A stretch of DNA of 64,000 nucleotides, taken from the NCBI GenBank assembly GCA_036397455.1, contig DASWIX010000062.1, positions 17,720-81,719 on the forward strand, in the 5' to 3' direction. The number at the start of each line of letters is the position of its first letter. Within the stretch, counting starts at the first letter, position 1. Positions 24,759-35,114 of the stretch are shown here, in pieces. Source of the DNA: JADFNB01 sp036397455 (GTDB lineage: Bacteria; Gemmatimonadota; Gemmatimonadetes; Gemmatimonadales; GWC2-71-9). A model generated the notes under the pieces. That model ran no database searches, had not been told where the DNA came from, and saw nothing but the letters and a program-made list of their open reading frames with translations. The position numbers and the translations under genes were made by a program.

Positions 24759-27362
24759 ATGCGCATCATGGCCTGGACTCAATCCGTCGTGCGAGACGTG
24801 CTGCCGAACGGTCTCACCGTGCTGGTGCAGCGAGCGCCCTCGGCGGCGGTCGTCGCGGTGGTGACCCACGTCCGGGCGGGATATTTCGACGAGCCCGACG
24901 AGTGGGTTGGCATCGCGCACGTGCTCGAACACATGTTCTTCAAGGGGACCGCGACCCGCGGACCAGGTGAACTGGCGCGGGCCACGCAGCTGCTCGGCGG
25001 CTATCTCAATGCCGGCACGATCTATGACAAGACGGTCTACTACACGGTCGTGCCCTCGGCCGGCGACGGCCTGGCGCGGGCAGTCGACTTGCAGGCGGAC
25101 GCGTTGATGCATGCCACGCTCGATCGTGACGACCTGTCGCGCGAAATCGAGGTGATCGTGCAGGAGGCCAAACGGAAACTCGATACTCCCGCGGCCGTCA
25201 CGCACGAAACGCTGTACGCGTTGTTGTTTGCGGTCCACCGCATGCGCCGCTGGCGCATCGGTACGGAGGAGGGCCTGCGCCAGCTCACGGCGGAAGACCT
25301 CCGGCGCTACTACCGCACGCGCTACGCGCCGGATCGCGTCATCGTCTCGCTCGCCGGAGATCTCGATCCGGACCGGGCGCTGAACCTCGCCCGGAGCATG
25401 TACGGTGACTGGACCGTGGACCGAGAGGAGGTCGAGGGATCGCCCGAGGAGCCGTCGCACCGCGCGGAGGGCGCCGTCCGGGTGTTGCGCGGCGACATCG
25501 AGCGACCGATCGCCGCGTTGGGGTGGCGGACCGTCGGGACCATGCACGCGGACGCACCGGCACTCGAAATGGCCGCCACGATTCTGGGCGCGGGGCGGGC
25601 GTCATGGCTCGCGCAGCAGGTCCGTCGACCCGGTCTGGCCGGCGCGATCGGCAGCTCGCACTTCACCCCCACCGAGGTCGGGGTGTTCGAGGTATCGATG
25701 GCGGGCGACGTGGGGAAGCTCGGTGATGCCGTAGCGCGCTCGCTCGACGTGGTTGGCGGACTTGGGGAAACGCCGCCTGATGCGACGCAGCTCGAGCGGG
25801 CCCGGGCACTCATGGCGACGCAATGGGCAAGACGTTTCGAGTCGGTCGACGGGCGCGCCACGTCCCTCGCCGAATTCGAAGCGCTGGGCAGCGTGGAGCT
25901 GGCCGACGCCTACTTCGATCGGCTGATGGCGGTGACCGCGGGCGAGATCCGTGACGCCGCCGAACGGCATTTGCGGCGCGAGCACGCATGCGCCGCCCTG
26001 TACCTGCCGTCGAGCGCCGCTACACCCGCTCTCGCCACGACGTGGCCGCCGCGGGCTGCCGGCAACGGCGTGCCTCGGTCCGTTGTCCCCGCGGCGCTCG
26101 CCGGCGTTGCGGTGGCTGGTGGGGAGCAACACGAAGTCGGCGAGGGGGTCCATCATCTCGCCGCCGATGGTGTGGACCTGCTCGTCAGCGCGAAGCGGGG
26201 CTCCGGTCTGGTGGCGGTTGGCGTCTACCTCCCGGGTGTGGTCGGCAGGGAAACCCGTGGCGATGCGGGCATTTCGTGGCTGCTCGCCCGATCCTCTCTG
26301 CGGGGCGCCGCCGGCCTCTCCGCGGATGAGCTTGCAGCGGCGGCGGAGCGACTCGGTGGCGGAATCCGGGCGGCGGTCGGCAGCGAAACGCTGGGGTGGG
26401 GAATCACCGTGCGCGCCGACGCGATCGGCGAGGCGATCGCGCTCCTCAGAGCGGTTGTGGCCGCGCCGACGCTCGAGACCGACGAGATGCTCATCGAGCG
26501 GAGCCAACAAGCCGACGACGCGGCACGGGCGCGGGACGACATGTTCGACCACCCGCTCTCGCAGGTATTGGGGCAGGCCTTTCCGGAAGACGCGTACGGC
26601 CTGCCGCGACTGGGAGACCCGGAGGGGTTGCTCGCGGTGACGCCCGAGCGCGTGCGCCAGTGGGGCCGACACCTGCGGCGTGCCCGCCCCGTCGTGGTTG
26701 CGGTGGGGGATCTCGATCGCGCCGCGCTGCTCGACGGGGTCGCGCAGTTCGGTACGTGGCCGACGGCCGTTGCCAACGGCGAATGGGCCGTACCCGCCTG
26801 GGTTGCCGGACGCAGTGCGGAGAGGCGGGAGAAGGCGCAGAGCGCGCTCGCGATGGCGTTCCCCGCGCCCACCGTCTCCGACCCGGCGCGGTTCGCGGCT
26901 CGCGTGGCCGGCGCGGTACTCAGCGGGATGGCGGGCCGCCTGTTTGAGGAACTGCGCGAGCGCCGGTCCCTCGCGTACACCGTGCATGCCGGTCCGTGGG
27001 CCAGGCACCGGGCTGGTGCCATGCTGACCTATATCGCGACCTCGCCTGAGCGCGAGGAGGAGGCGCGCGACGCGATGCTGGCGGAGCTGGCCCGCCTCAC
27101 CGAAGACCCACCCGCGGCCGGCGAACTGGAGCGGGCGGTCAACTACGCGGCCGGACTGGTCGCGATTCGGCGCCAGCACGCGCGGACGGTCGTCGTGGAA
27201 ATCGCGGATGCGTGGCTGGCCGGGACCATCGCGGAGCTGCACCGCGAGGAAGACCAGTTGCGGGCGGTCGGGCGAGAAGACGTGATCGCCGTCTGTCGGG
27301 CTACCTTCGATCCATCGCGCCGGGCGGAGTACGTCGTGCGCGGCGTCGCGAAGGCGCGCTGA
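24759..27362 (+). CDS. M16 peptidase, two-unit fused form, without signal peptide
   Basis: 867 aa, twice the length of the subunits at 6.9-9.8 kb, so the active and inactive halves are joined. The zinc motif HVLEH is near residue 55 (GIAHVLEHMFFKGT), with the third ligand in EIEVIVQEAKRK. A third and fourth M16 domain follow after about 440. The inactive second half contains ISWLLARSSLRGAAGLSADEL in place of HxxEH. The N-terminus (MRIMAWTQSVVRDVLPNG) has no hydrophobic leader, so it appears cytoplasmic, unlike the other M16 proteins here. Probably degrades peptides. The family is sure; the substrate is unknown. Confidence 0.9.
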   Translation: MRIMAWTQSVVRDVLPNGLTVLVQRAPSAAVVAVVTHVRAGYFDEPDEWVGIAHVLEHMFFKGTATRGPGELARATQLLGGYLNAGTIYDKTVYYTVVPSAGDGLARAVDLQADALMHATLDRDDLSREIEVIVQEAKRKLDTPAAVTHETLYALLFAVHRMRRWRIGTEEGLRQLTAEDLRRYYRTRYAPDRVIVSLAGDLDPDRALNLARSMYGDWTVDREEVEGSPEEPSHRAEGAVRVLRGDIERPIAALGWRTVGTMHADAPALEMAATILGAGRASWLAQQVRRPGLAGAIGSSHFTPTEVGVFEVSMAGDVGKLGDAVARSLDVVGGLGETPPDATQLERARALMATQWARRFESVDGRATSLAEFEALGSVELADAYFDRLMAVTAGEIRDAAERHLRREHACAALYLPSSAATPALATTWPPRAAGNGVPRSVVPAALAGVAVAGGEQHEVGEGVHHLAADGVDLLVSAKRGSGLVAVGVYLPGVVGRETRGDAGISWLLARSSLRGAAGLSADELAAAAERLGGGIRAAVGSETLGWGITVRADAIGEAIALLRAVVAAPTLETDEMLIERSQQADDAARARDDMFDHPLSQVLGQAFPEDAYGLPRLGDPEGLLAVTPERVRQWGRHLRRARPVVVAVGDLDRAALLDGVAQFGTWPTAVANGEWAVPAWVAGRSAERREKAQSALAMAFPAPTVSDPARFAARVAGAVLSGMAGRLFEELRERRSLAYTVHAGPWARHRAGAMLTYIATSPEREEEARDAMLAELARLTEDPPAAGELERAVNYAAGLVAIRRQHARTVVVEIADAWLAGTIAELHREEDQLRAVGREDVIAVCRATFDPSRRAEYVVRGVAKAR

Positions 27363-27372
27363 CGCTAGGTGG

Positions 27373-28473
27373 CTAGGTGGGGCAGGTGGGCAGCACCGTC
27401 AGTGGCACCACGAACGTCGCCATGGCTGTCGTGAGCGCGCCAATCAGATCGGCCTGCTGCAGCGTGGCGCTGACTCGGCCGCTTACCACCCGACCGCCGG
27501 GGATCGGCGTCACGCTGGTGATGCTGACCGTCCCGCCCGCGACCGACAACGCCCGCACGGTGGCCGAACCGCGCTCGTCACGATAGAACACCCATGAACC
27601 CGGCGGTTCACAGACGGGGTCTGAACCCGCAGTGACCCCCGATGGAGGGAGTTCATCGACGTCCTGAATCCTCGGGGCGGTCAAGCTGTCCAGCAGGAGC
27701 ACCCCGAACTGCTCGCGCAGGGTGAGGTCGCTATTCAGCGTTGCCGCGCTCAACTGGAAGACGGAGCGCGCATCGGTCGTCGGATGGTTGAATCCCTCGG
27801 CTCCCATCCTGCCGAGCCGCTTCGAGTACCCATGCAGGCCGACGTACGCGAAGCCGGTCGTCATCGAATCCGTGATGACCAGGACCTGGATCCCGCCCGA
27901 CGACGAGAGGGAATCGGCCTGAACGCCATAGGCGACAACCCCGGGCCCGATCGCGGTCACCAGACCGGTCACGGCGTCGATCGTGGCGACCGCCGGATTG
28001 CCTCCGCTGAACGTGACGGCCGGCGGGGTCTCGCCATCGCGGGACGTCAAGCTGACCGGAACGGTCATGGTGTCGCCGGGGACGAGCAGCAGCGTGTCGA
28101 TCGGCAGACGCAGGGCGAGGCGGTCGACCACGAAGATCTGCGCGGTATCGGAAACCGGGCCGGACTTGGCGGTGACCGCCGCAGACCCGATCGAGACGCC
28201 GGTGATGGCCCCCGTGACCGAATCAACCGACGCGACGAACGGCTGATCGCTGCGCCACGTGACCGGTGCGGTGGTCACCACGTCGCCACGGGCGTTGAAC
28301 GCTTCGGCTGAAACCCGCTGGGCCACCTCGCCGACGAACACGGTATCCCGGTCGGGAGCGACTTCGACCCGCACGACGACGTCGGCGATCACGGAGGTGT
28401 CTTCGCACGCGGCGAACACCAGTGCGCCCGACAACCCGACGGCCGTCAGGGCGCTATTGTACGCGGCACGCAT
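27373..28473 (-). CDS. Lipoprotein with bacterial Ig-like (BIG2) domains
   Basis: 366 aa. The leader ends in LVFAAC (C22), a lipobox. Two BIG2-type domains cover about 30-200: VEVAPDRDTVFVGEVAQRVSAEAFNARGDVV...VASVDSVTGAITGVSIGSAAVTAKSG, then a second copy with ATIDAVTGLVTAIGPGVVAY. The remaining 160 residues include a CEPPGSWVFYRDERGSATVRALS segment of unknown fold. A surface-exposed adhesion or structural role is usual for this architecture but unproven. It is convergent with the M16 gene, 10 bases apart; a tandem GCTAGGTG sits in that gap. Confidence 0.8.
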   Translation of the reverse strand: MRAAYNSALTAVGLSGALVFAACEDTSVIADVVVRVEVAPDRDTVFVGEVAQRVSAEAFNARGDVVTTAPVTWRSDQPFVASVDSVTGAITGVSIGSAAVTAKSGPVSDTAQIFVVDRLALRLPIDTLLLVPGDTMTVPVSLTSRDGETPPAVTFSGGNPAVATIDAVTGLVTAIGPGVVAYGVQADSLSSSGGIQVLVITDSMTTGFAYVGLHGYSKRLGRMGAEGFNHPTTDARSVFQLSAATLNSDLTLREQFGVLLLDSLTAPRIQDVDELPPSGVTAGSDPVCEPPGSWVFYRDERGSATVRALSVAGGTVSITSVTPIPGGRVVSGRVSATLQQADLIGALTTAMATFVVPLTVLPTCPT

Positions 28474-28562
28474 GGGTCATACCTTCCGGACGACGACGCA
28501 ATATGATGTGCTGATCGGTAGTGACGACGGGGTGGGACACTACGGGGCCGGCGGAAGTTCCC

Positions 28563-29021
28563 CTAGAACATCGACATCGCCAGGAACGACCGCAGGTTGT
28601 CGTTGGTCACCCGCAGCCGTTCGGACAGCAGACGGACCACCGACCAGAGAATCTTGTAGGCGATATCGCGATTGAAATCGAGCATGATCTCGAAGTCCGA
28701 TCGCGTGATCGTCAGGAGGGTACAGTCCTTGTTGGCGATCGCGTCCGTGGATCGTTCCGACCGATCGAACACCGACATTTCGCCGAAACACGCGCCCTTC
28801 TTGAGCACGGTGAGCGCTTCCTCGCCGGACCCGGGCACGTCGCGGGAGATACGGACCTCCCCCTCGGCGATGATATACAGCCGGTTGCCGGGCTCACCTT
28901 CCTTGAAGATGGTCTTGGCGGACTTGAATACCTGTTCCTTGCAGATCTCGGCGATGTGACTGATTTCGTCGTCGGTGAGATCGGCGAAGATGGCGGCTTG
29001 CTTGATGAGTTCCAAATCCAT
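28563..29021 (-). CDS. Cyclic nucleotide-binding domain protein
   Basis: 152 aa, a stand-alone cNMP-binding (CAP-like) beta-roll with flanking helices and no DNA-binding or catalytic domain. The core reads IFKEGEPGNRLYIIAEGEVRISRD, then VLKKGACFGEMSVFDRSERSTDAIANKDCTLLTI. The FGEMSxxDxxxRS region is the phosphate-binding cassette and keeps Gly-Glu and Arg. It probably senses a cyclic nucleotide and works through a partner. The ATG at 29021 shares a CATG with the ATG of the divergent CDP-alcohol transferase gene, so the regulatory region of each gene must lie within the other. Confidence 0.87.
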   Translation of the reverse strand: MDLELIKQAAIFADLTDDEISHIAEICKEQVFKSAKTIFKEGEPGNRLYIIAEGEVRISRDVPGSGEEALTVLKKGACFGEMSVFDRSERSTDAIANKDCTLLTITRSDFEIMLDFNRDIAYKILWSVVRLLSERLRVTNDNLRSFLAMSMF

Positions 29022-29598
29022 GCATTCTCCCGACCCGAGCCGGGCTCCGTCACCCCAAGGTACCGCCCGCCCGGATGGGCGGCAAGCGAAACCGCTTTGG
29101 CGTGCCCCGGATGTGCTCACCGCGATCCGGGTGCCGCTCGCGGTCGCGTTCCTGGTATTCCCCGATATCACGGTCCGATTGGCGATCGTGGTGATGGCGG
29201 CGGCCAGTGACCTGGGGGACGGCATGTGGGCCCGGCGTATCGGCGGATCGCGCGTGGGCGCGGTGCTCGATCCCGTGGCCGACAAGCTGTTCATGGCCGC
29301 CGCGTTCGTCGTCGTCCTCACCAGCGGCAGGCTGCATCCGCTCGAGATTCTGGCGGTCTTGTCCCGCGACATTGTCGCGTTCATCGCCCTCCTGATCGCG
29401 GCGCTCGTCGGGCGGGCGACGCCGCTCCCGGCCCGCGCGGGGGGTAAAGCGGTCACCGTGGTGCAACTCCTGACGCTGGTGGCGTTCCTGGCGCAGTCCG
29501 ACCTCCTGCGGCCGCTCGCCTGGGCCACCGGGGCGGTGTCCGTTTACGCCATCGCGGACTATATGCGGGTTGGGTTTCGGCCCGGTCCGGAGGAATAA
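29020..29598 (+). CDS. CDP-alcohol phosphatidyltransferase family protein
   Basis: 192 aa membrane enzyme. The CDP-OH signature is complete: SDLGDGMWARRIGGSRVG followed by AVLDPVADK, giving D-x2-D-G-x2-A-R-x8-G-x3-D-x3-D. Five or six helices surround it. It transfers a phosphatidyl or related group from a CDP-linked donor to an alcohol (phosphatidylglycerophosphate synthase PgsA is the closest usual annotation), on the cytoplasmic face of the membrane. The first 25 residues are hydrophilic and atypical, so the true start could be further in, although the conserved region WRAPDVLTAIR begins well before the next GTG (29113). It is followed by an OsmC-family gene three bases downstream. Confidence 0.85.
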   Translation: MHSPDPSRAPSPQGTARPDGRQAKPLWRAPDVLTAIRVPLAVAFLVFPDITVRLAIVVMAAASDLGDGMWARRIGGSRVGAVLDPVADKLFMAAAFVVVLTSGRLHPLEILAVLSRDIVAFIALLIAALVGRATPLPARAGGKAVTVVQLLTLVAFLAQSDLLRPLAWATGAVSVYAIADYMRVGFRPGPEE

Positions 29599-29601
29599 CC
29601 G

Positions 29602-30018
29602 ATGTCTCACCGGCGGGCCGTAGCGCTCGAATGGCTTGGGAAGGGGATGCAGTTCAGCGCCGAGGGGACGGATCCCGTGGCGCCGGCCATTACGATTGAT
29701 GGTGATGGTGAAACTGGGCCGAGCCCAATGCTGACCCTGTTGATGGCCGCGGCAGCCTGCTCGGCGTCCGATGTGGTCCACATCCTCCAGAAGATGCGGG
29801 TCAAGTTGCGGGGTCTCAGGCTGGAAGTCGACGGGATCCGGCGAACCGACGAGCCGCGGCGTTACATGTCGATTGGGTTTCGATACCTGGTGGCCGGCGA
29901 CGGCGTGACGTTGCCTCAGGCGGAGCGCGCGGTGGCGTTATCACTCGAGAAGTACTGCTCGGTGGTTCACACCTTGGCGCCCGACGTGGTCCTTACGCAT
30001 GAGGTTCGACTTGGGTAG
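29602..30018 (+). CDS. OsmC/Ohr-family protein
   Basis: 138 aa, soluble. The OsmC fold is recognisable, with the two redox cysteines C53 (LMAAAACSASDVVHIL) and C119 (LSLEKYCSVVH) on the long and short helices. These proteins reduce organic hydroperoxides with thiol or lipoyl donors. It is closer to the YhfA-like branch than to Ohr. It is three bases after the CDP-alcohol transferase gene and its end overlaps the next gene by 20 bases, so it sits in a compact operon. Confidence 0.88.
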   Translation: MSHRRAVALEWLGKGMQFSAEGTDPVAPAITIDGDGETGPSPMLTLLMAAAACSASDVVHILQKMRVKLRGLRLEVDGIRRTDEPRRYMSIGFRYLVAGDGVTLPQAERAVALSLEKYCSVVHTLAPDVVLTHEVRLG

Positions 30019-30484
30019 GTGCCTGGTCTTCCTGGGACTATTCGCCTGTCCCTGGAAGGTTGGTGTCGCGCAGGTCGTTCGCACCGCCCAGATCCATGTC
30101 ATGGCCACGATCGCCGACCCGAGCCTGGTGGCCGGCGGTCTGGGCATTGCCGTCAGGCCCGGCGGACGATTCCAGTTGTCCGCGACCGGGTCGTTCGGGA
30201 CGCGGGGGAAGGCGGCAGCCTTCCGTGGCGAACTGCTCGCATCATTTCACTTGAGCCCGCTGGGACACCGAGGGCTCGCGCCCTATGCCGGGGGTGGGGC
30301 GGCGATCCTGACGCAGCCGGGTACCGCAGGGGTGGGGCGCCCGGAGACCTACCTCGCCGTCCTCGTTGGGGTGGAAACGACCCCGGCCTCGCGGGTTGGC
30401 TGGTTCGCGGAAGTCGGGATCGGTGGGGGGGCCCGGCTGGTCGTGGGAGCGCGCTGGCGCGCCGTGCGAAACCGGATGCCCTGA
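29999..30484 (+). CDS. Secreted beta-rich protein, possible small outer-membrane barrel
   Basis: 161 aa, not assigned to a family. A signal peptide (FLGLFACPWKVGVA) has predicted cleavage A24|Q25. The mature part consists of alternating hydrophobic strands and turns (GLGIAVRPGGRFQLSATGSFG, GELLASFHLSPLG, LAPYAGGGAAIL, TYLAVLVGVETTP, WFAEVGIGGGARLVVGARWR). This pattern ends in a strand with terminal aromatic/charged residues and suggests an 8-stranded barrel or autotransporter-like domain. It overlaps the end of the OsmC gene by 20 bases. Confidence 0.6.
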   Translation: MRFDLGRCLVFLGLFACPWKVGVAQVVRTAQIHVMATIADPSLVAGGLGIAVRPGGRFQLSATGSFGTRGKAAAFRGELLASFHLSPLGHRGLAPYAGGGAAILTQPGTAGVGRPETYLAVLVGVETTPASRVGWFAEVGIGGGARLVVGARWRAVRNRMP

Positions 30485-30488
30485 CGAG

Positions 30489-30518
30489 AAAAACGGCGGC
30501 TCCATTCAGAGACCGCCG
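30489..30518 (-). terminator. Rho-independent terminator for the minus-strand small gene
   Basis: On the minus strand a stem CGGCGG/CCGCCG extended by GAG/CTC, with one bulged A and a 6-base loop, is followed directly by TTTTT. It lies 42 bases past the stop of the gene at 30560-30823. The plus-strand gene ending at 30484 would meet the same hairpin but without a T-tract on its side. It is the clearest intrinsic terminator in the window. Confidence 0.75.
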
Positions 30519-30559
30519 CCAACCACGCGTTTCTTCTCAGTCGTGCCGTCGAGGCGCGA

Positions 30560-30823
30560 TCAACTGGGAGCCCCTACGGTCTCGCTTCGAATGACGGGCT
30601 GGCAGTAACGCTCACCCAGTCTACGTAGTTCATCGAGATCGGCGTCGCTCATTCCTTCGTAACGCTCGGCGAGGTAGTCCATCGTGTCGTCGAACCATTC
30701 CTTTTGGTCTTCGACAGCGGCTTGGAGGACTCCACACCGCAGGATGTGACTGAAGAGTTCATCCCGCGCCTGTTCGAAGTAGCTGGCTGGAATGTCGCGT
30801 TTCGAGGGTTTGCCTTTGGCCAT
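30560..30823 (-). CDS. Small charged protein of unknown function, 87 aa
   Basis: Soluble, strongly helical and rich in acidic residues: MAKGKPSKRDIPASYFEQ, then EDQKEWFDDTMDYLAERYEGMSDADLDELRRLGERY. No family is recognised. Support for it being real: a GGAG eleven bases before the ATG, an AT-rich upstream region, and a good intrinsic terminator (30489-30518) downstream on its strand. It is divergent from the gene at 30934. Confidence 0.6.
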   Translation of the reverse strand: MAKGKPSKRDIPASYFEQARDELFSHILRCGVLQAAVEDQKEWFDDTMDYLAERYEGMSDADLDELRRLGERYCQPVIRSETVGAPS

Positions 30824-30878
30824 ACGGTTGGAACTCCTTTACGTATATTGCGATAGAGTGTGTAAAATTAAGCGCCTG

Positions 30879-30902
30879 CCGGCCGTCGCGCAAACCGGCC
30901 GG
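30879..30902. repeat. Inverted repeat in the divergent intergenic region
   Basis: CCGGCCG (30879-30885) and CGGCCGG (30896-30902) form a perfect 7-bp inverted repeat with a 10-base loop, 31 bases before the ATG at 30934. It could be an operator or an mRNA hairpin in the leader of the 30934-32317 operon. The upstream part of the same gap is unusually AT-rich (GTAAAATTAAG) for this genome, consistent with promoter DNA. Confidence 0.35.
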
Positions 30903-30933
30903 TGCGCCAGATTCCCGGTGCCCCACGGAGACC

Positions 30934-31224
30934 ATGAGCGACGAAACGTACGGAAACGAGCGAGAACGCGGCCTGGTCGAGGCCCTGCGGGTGTTGGCCG
31001 CACGCATTCAACAGCTCCGCGATGACGGCCAACTGCTTGCGGCGGGATCCGAGCTTCTGAAGTTGATGGGTGATGCACGCAGCGAGTTGTTCCACTATGA
31101 GGTTCGGTCCACCTTTGACACGCCCGAGGTGGCCCAAAGCCGTCGAATCGTCGAAGATGCCCAACGGCAAGGCGAGAGTTTCCTGAACGAGGATGACGCA
31201 CCATGGCGGAAGCACGGAGAATGA
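30934..31224 (+). CDS. Helical protein of unknown function, 96 aa, first gene of the DsbA/VKOR operon
   Basis: Not recognised. Soluble and helical, without cysteines: ALRVLAARIQQLRDDGQLLAAGSELLKLMGDARSELFHYEVRSTFDTPEVAQSRRIVEDA. It overlaps the DsbA-like gene by 22 bases and so is translated with the disulfide pair, but nothing in the sequence ties it to thiol chemistry. CGGAG stands before the ATG at 30934. Confidence 0.6.
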   Translation: MSDETYGNERERGLVEALRVLAARIQQLRDDGQLLAAGSELLKLMGDARSELFHYEVRSTFDTPEVAQSRRIVEDAQRQGESFLNEDDAPWRKHGE

Positions 31225-31874
31225 AGGGGTTCTACCTCGGGCTGGCGGCCGTGGCGGTGATCGGTGTGGCTGCCATTCTGTGGGCGCGGTCCAACGCCGC
31301 CGGAGGAGTGGAGGAGATTGGGCCGATTCCGGTTTCCACCGAGGCGTTTCCGGGCTATTCGATGGGATCGGATTCCGCGCCGGTTCAGATCATCGAGTAC
31401 GGCGACTTTCAGTGCCCGGCATGCGGCCAATTCGCCGTGCTGACCGGCCCGGACGTCAAGCGGCGGCTTGTCGAGACCGGGCAGGTGCGCTGGACCTTCC
31501 GCGACTTCCCGTTGGGCATTCATCCCAACGCCTTGGTCGCTCATCTCGCGGCCGCATGTGCGGACGAGCAGGGACAGTTCTGGAACATGCACGATCAGCT
31601 CTATTTCCGGCTCGGCGAATGGGCGCCGGAGCGACGGCCGGCCCGCATGTTCAGGGACTACGCCCGGGTGATCGGTCTGGACGTCAAGCAGTTCGAGGAT
31701 TGCGTGGATAGCCGCCGGTATCTTGGTCGGATTGAAGCGACGCGGCGGACCGGAGAGACGGTCGGCGTGTCGTCGACCCCGACGTTCATCATCGGCAACC
31801 TCCGTGTGAGCGGGTCGCTGAGCTTTGACAGCATTCAGGTGCTGGTCAACCGGGTCGCGGGCGCCAATCGGTGA
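31203..31874 (+). CDS. DsbA/thioredoxin-fold thiol:disulfide oxidoreductase, membrane-anchored
   Basis: 223 aa. An N-terminal helix (about 9-27, GFYLGLAAVAVIGVAAILW) anchors a periplasmic thioredoxin fold with the active site C71-P-A-C74 in YGDFQCPACGQFA, the cis-proline loop VSSTPTFIIG, and an inserted helical domain. This is the DsbA/BdbD/DsbG-like layout. It would oxidise cysteines of exported proteins and be re-oxidised by the VKOR-type partner, whose GTG start overlaps its TGA. The RCC1 lipoprotein with 14 paired cysteines is an obvious kind of client. The ATG at 31221 is an alternative start. Confidence 0.9.
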   Translation: MAEARRMKGFYLGLAAVAVIGVAAILWARSNAAGGVEEIGPIPVSTEAFPGYSMGSDSAPVQIIEYGDFQCPACGQFAVLTGPDVKRRLVETGQVRWTFRDFPLGIHPNALVAHLAAACADEQGQFWNMHDQLYFRLGEWAPERRPARMFRDYARVIGLDVKQFEDCVDSRRYLGRIEATRRTGETVGVSSTPTFIIGNLRVSGSLSFDSIQVLVNRVAGANR

Positions 31875-32313
31875 GGCATCGGATGGCGGGGGCGATGTTG
31901 GCCCTCATCGGCTTCTTCCTTTCGCTGTACCTGTGGCTGTGGAAGACGGGCGTTCTCGGGACGCTCGCCTGCGGTTCCGGGTCCTGTGACTTCGTACAAC
32001 TCAGCGAGTACGGCGAGCTGTTCGGTCAGCCGGTGGCGCTGTACGGCGTCATCGGGTACCTGGGTCTGTTCGCTACCGGATTGTGGGGACTGCAGGGTCG
32101 TTGGGTCGCACGCCGCGAGCCGACCGTCGTGCTCGCGGTCCTCTCGGGTTTGGGTGTCGCGTTTACCGCCTATCTCACCTATCTCGAAGCCGCGGTGCTT
32201 CACGCCTGGTGCCGCTGGTGCCTGATATCGGCGGCCATCATCGTGGCCATCTTCGCCAGCGCGGTTGCGGGCTTGTGGTCTACCCGGACCGTGTCCCCGC
32301 CTGCCGGTAGCCG

Positions 32314-32317
<4 letters not shown>
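31871..32317 (+). CDS. Vitamin K epoxide reductase (VKOR) family protein
   Basis: 148 aa membrane protein with four helices. The two cysteine pairs of bacterial VKOR are present: C34/C39 in the periplasmic loop (LACGSGSCDFVQLSEY) and C114-R-W-C117 in the last helix (HAWCRWCLISA). There are also the serine and glycine-proline of SEYGELFGQPVALYG. VKOR re-oxidises DsbA using quinone, in place of DsbB. The start is the GTG at 31871 overlapping the dsbA-like stop (GTGA). Its TAA overlaps the TAG of the convergent acetyl-CoA synthetase gene in CTAA. Confidence 0.92.
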
Positions 32318-34266
<1,949 letters not shown>

Positions 34267-34370
34267 TCGTCTTCTCCGTTGGGGCATCCGCGTCGAACTG
34301 CCGGGCCGTGACAATGTGTACCGGCCGGATGGAGACGTCGAGTGGGGAACCGCGTTTCGCGGCGTGACGC

Positions 34371-34376
34371 TATATT
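34371..34376 (+). promoter_or_regulatory. Candidate -10 element of the ccm operon
   Basis: TATATT, set in GACGCTATATTGCG, lies 18 bases before the ATG at 34395 in the 128-base gap between acsA and ccmA. An almost identical context (CCGCTATATTGCG) precedes sprA. No good -35 box is visible at 16-18 bases upstream. Confidence 0.4.
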
Positions 34377-34394
34377 GCGTCCTGCCTCAGTCGG

Positions 34395-35111
34395 ATGCAG
34401 ACGCGTGTCACACGCTGGTCCAATCGTTCTCACGTTGTCGTCGCTCGTCGCGTGCCGGTTCCGGTAGTTGCGACGCGGGGCCTCGCGCGCCGGTACGGAT
34501 ACCGCCCGGTGCTGCGTGACGTGTCGCTCGAGCTGTACGCGGGCCAGGCGCTGCTGCTGGTTGGTCCGAACGGAGCGGGCAAGACGACCCTGATCCGCGT
34601 GTTGGCCGGACTCCTGCGGCCGTCCGCCGGGACGGTCGAGCGGCATGCGCCGGCGGGTCTGGTCGGGCATGATGCGATGCTCTACCCGGTATTGACCGCC
34701 GCCGAAAACCTGCGGTTCTTCGCACGGCTGTACGGTGGTGACTGTCTGTCGCGGGTGGAACCGTTGCTCGAGCGGATCGGGCTCGCGGACCGGGCCCATG
34801 ACCGCGTCGCGACGTTCAGTCGCGGGATGACCCAACGGCTGGGCATCGCCCGCGCCCTGCTGCATGCCCCGACCCTGCTCCTGCTCGACGAACCGCTCAG
34901 CGGTCTCGACGACAAGAACCGCCAGTTGGTGCTGGCGCTCCTGACCGCGCTGCGCGACGACGGGGCGGCGCTGCTCGTGGTCAGCCATCAACTGGAAGGG
35001 TTCGCCGGGGTCGCGTCCCACATGGCGCGGTTGGCGGATACCAAACTCGGTCCGGTGGTGGCCCTGGACGGCCGCGATCCATCCGCGGTGTTCCGCGAGT
35101 TGGGAGCGTAG
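34395..35111 (+). CDS. ccmA: Heme exporter ATP-binding subunit CcmA
   Basis: 238 aa ABC ATPase: Walker A GPNGAGKTT near residue 57, signature SRGMTQRLG, Walker B LLLLDEPLSGLD, and the switch histidine in VVSHQLEG. It is followed immediately by ccmB, ccmC and ccmD, which identifies it as CcmA of the system I cytochrome c maturation apparatus. CcmA powers release of holo-CcmE from CcmC/D. The start is uncertain: the conserved part begins at VATRGLARRYG, so the GTG at 34452 is an alternative to the ATG at 34395. Confidence 0.92.
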   Translation: MQTRVTRWSNRSHVVVARRVPVPVVATRGLARRYGYRPVLRDVSLELYAGQALLLVGPNGAGKTTLIRVLAGLLRPSAGTVERHAPAGLVGHDAMLYPVLTAAENLRFFARLYGGDCLSRVEPLLERIGLADRAHDRVATFSRGMTQRLGIARALLHAPTLLLLDEPLSGLDDKNRQLVLALLTALRDDGAALLVVSHQLEGFAGVASHMARLADTKLGPVVALDGRDPSAVFRELGA

Positions 35112-35114
35112 CGC

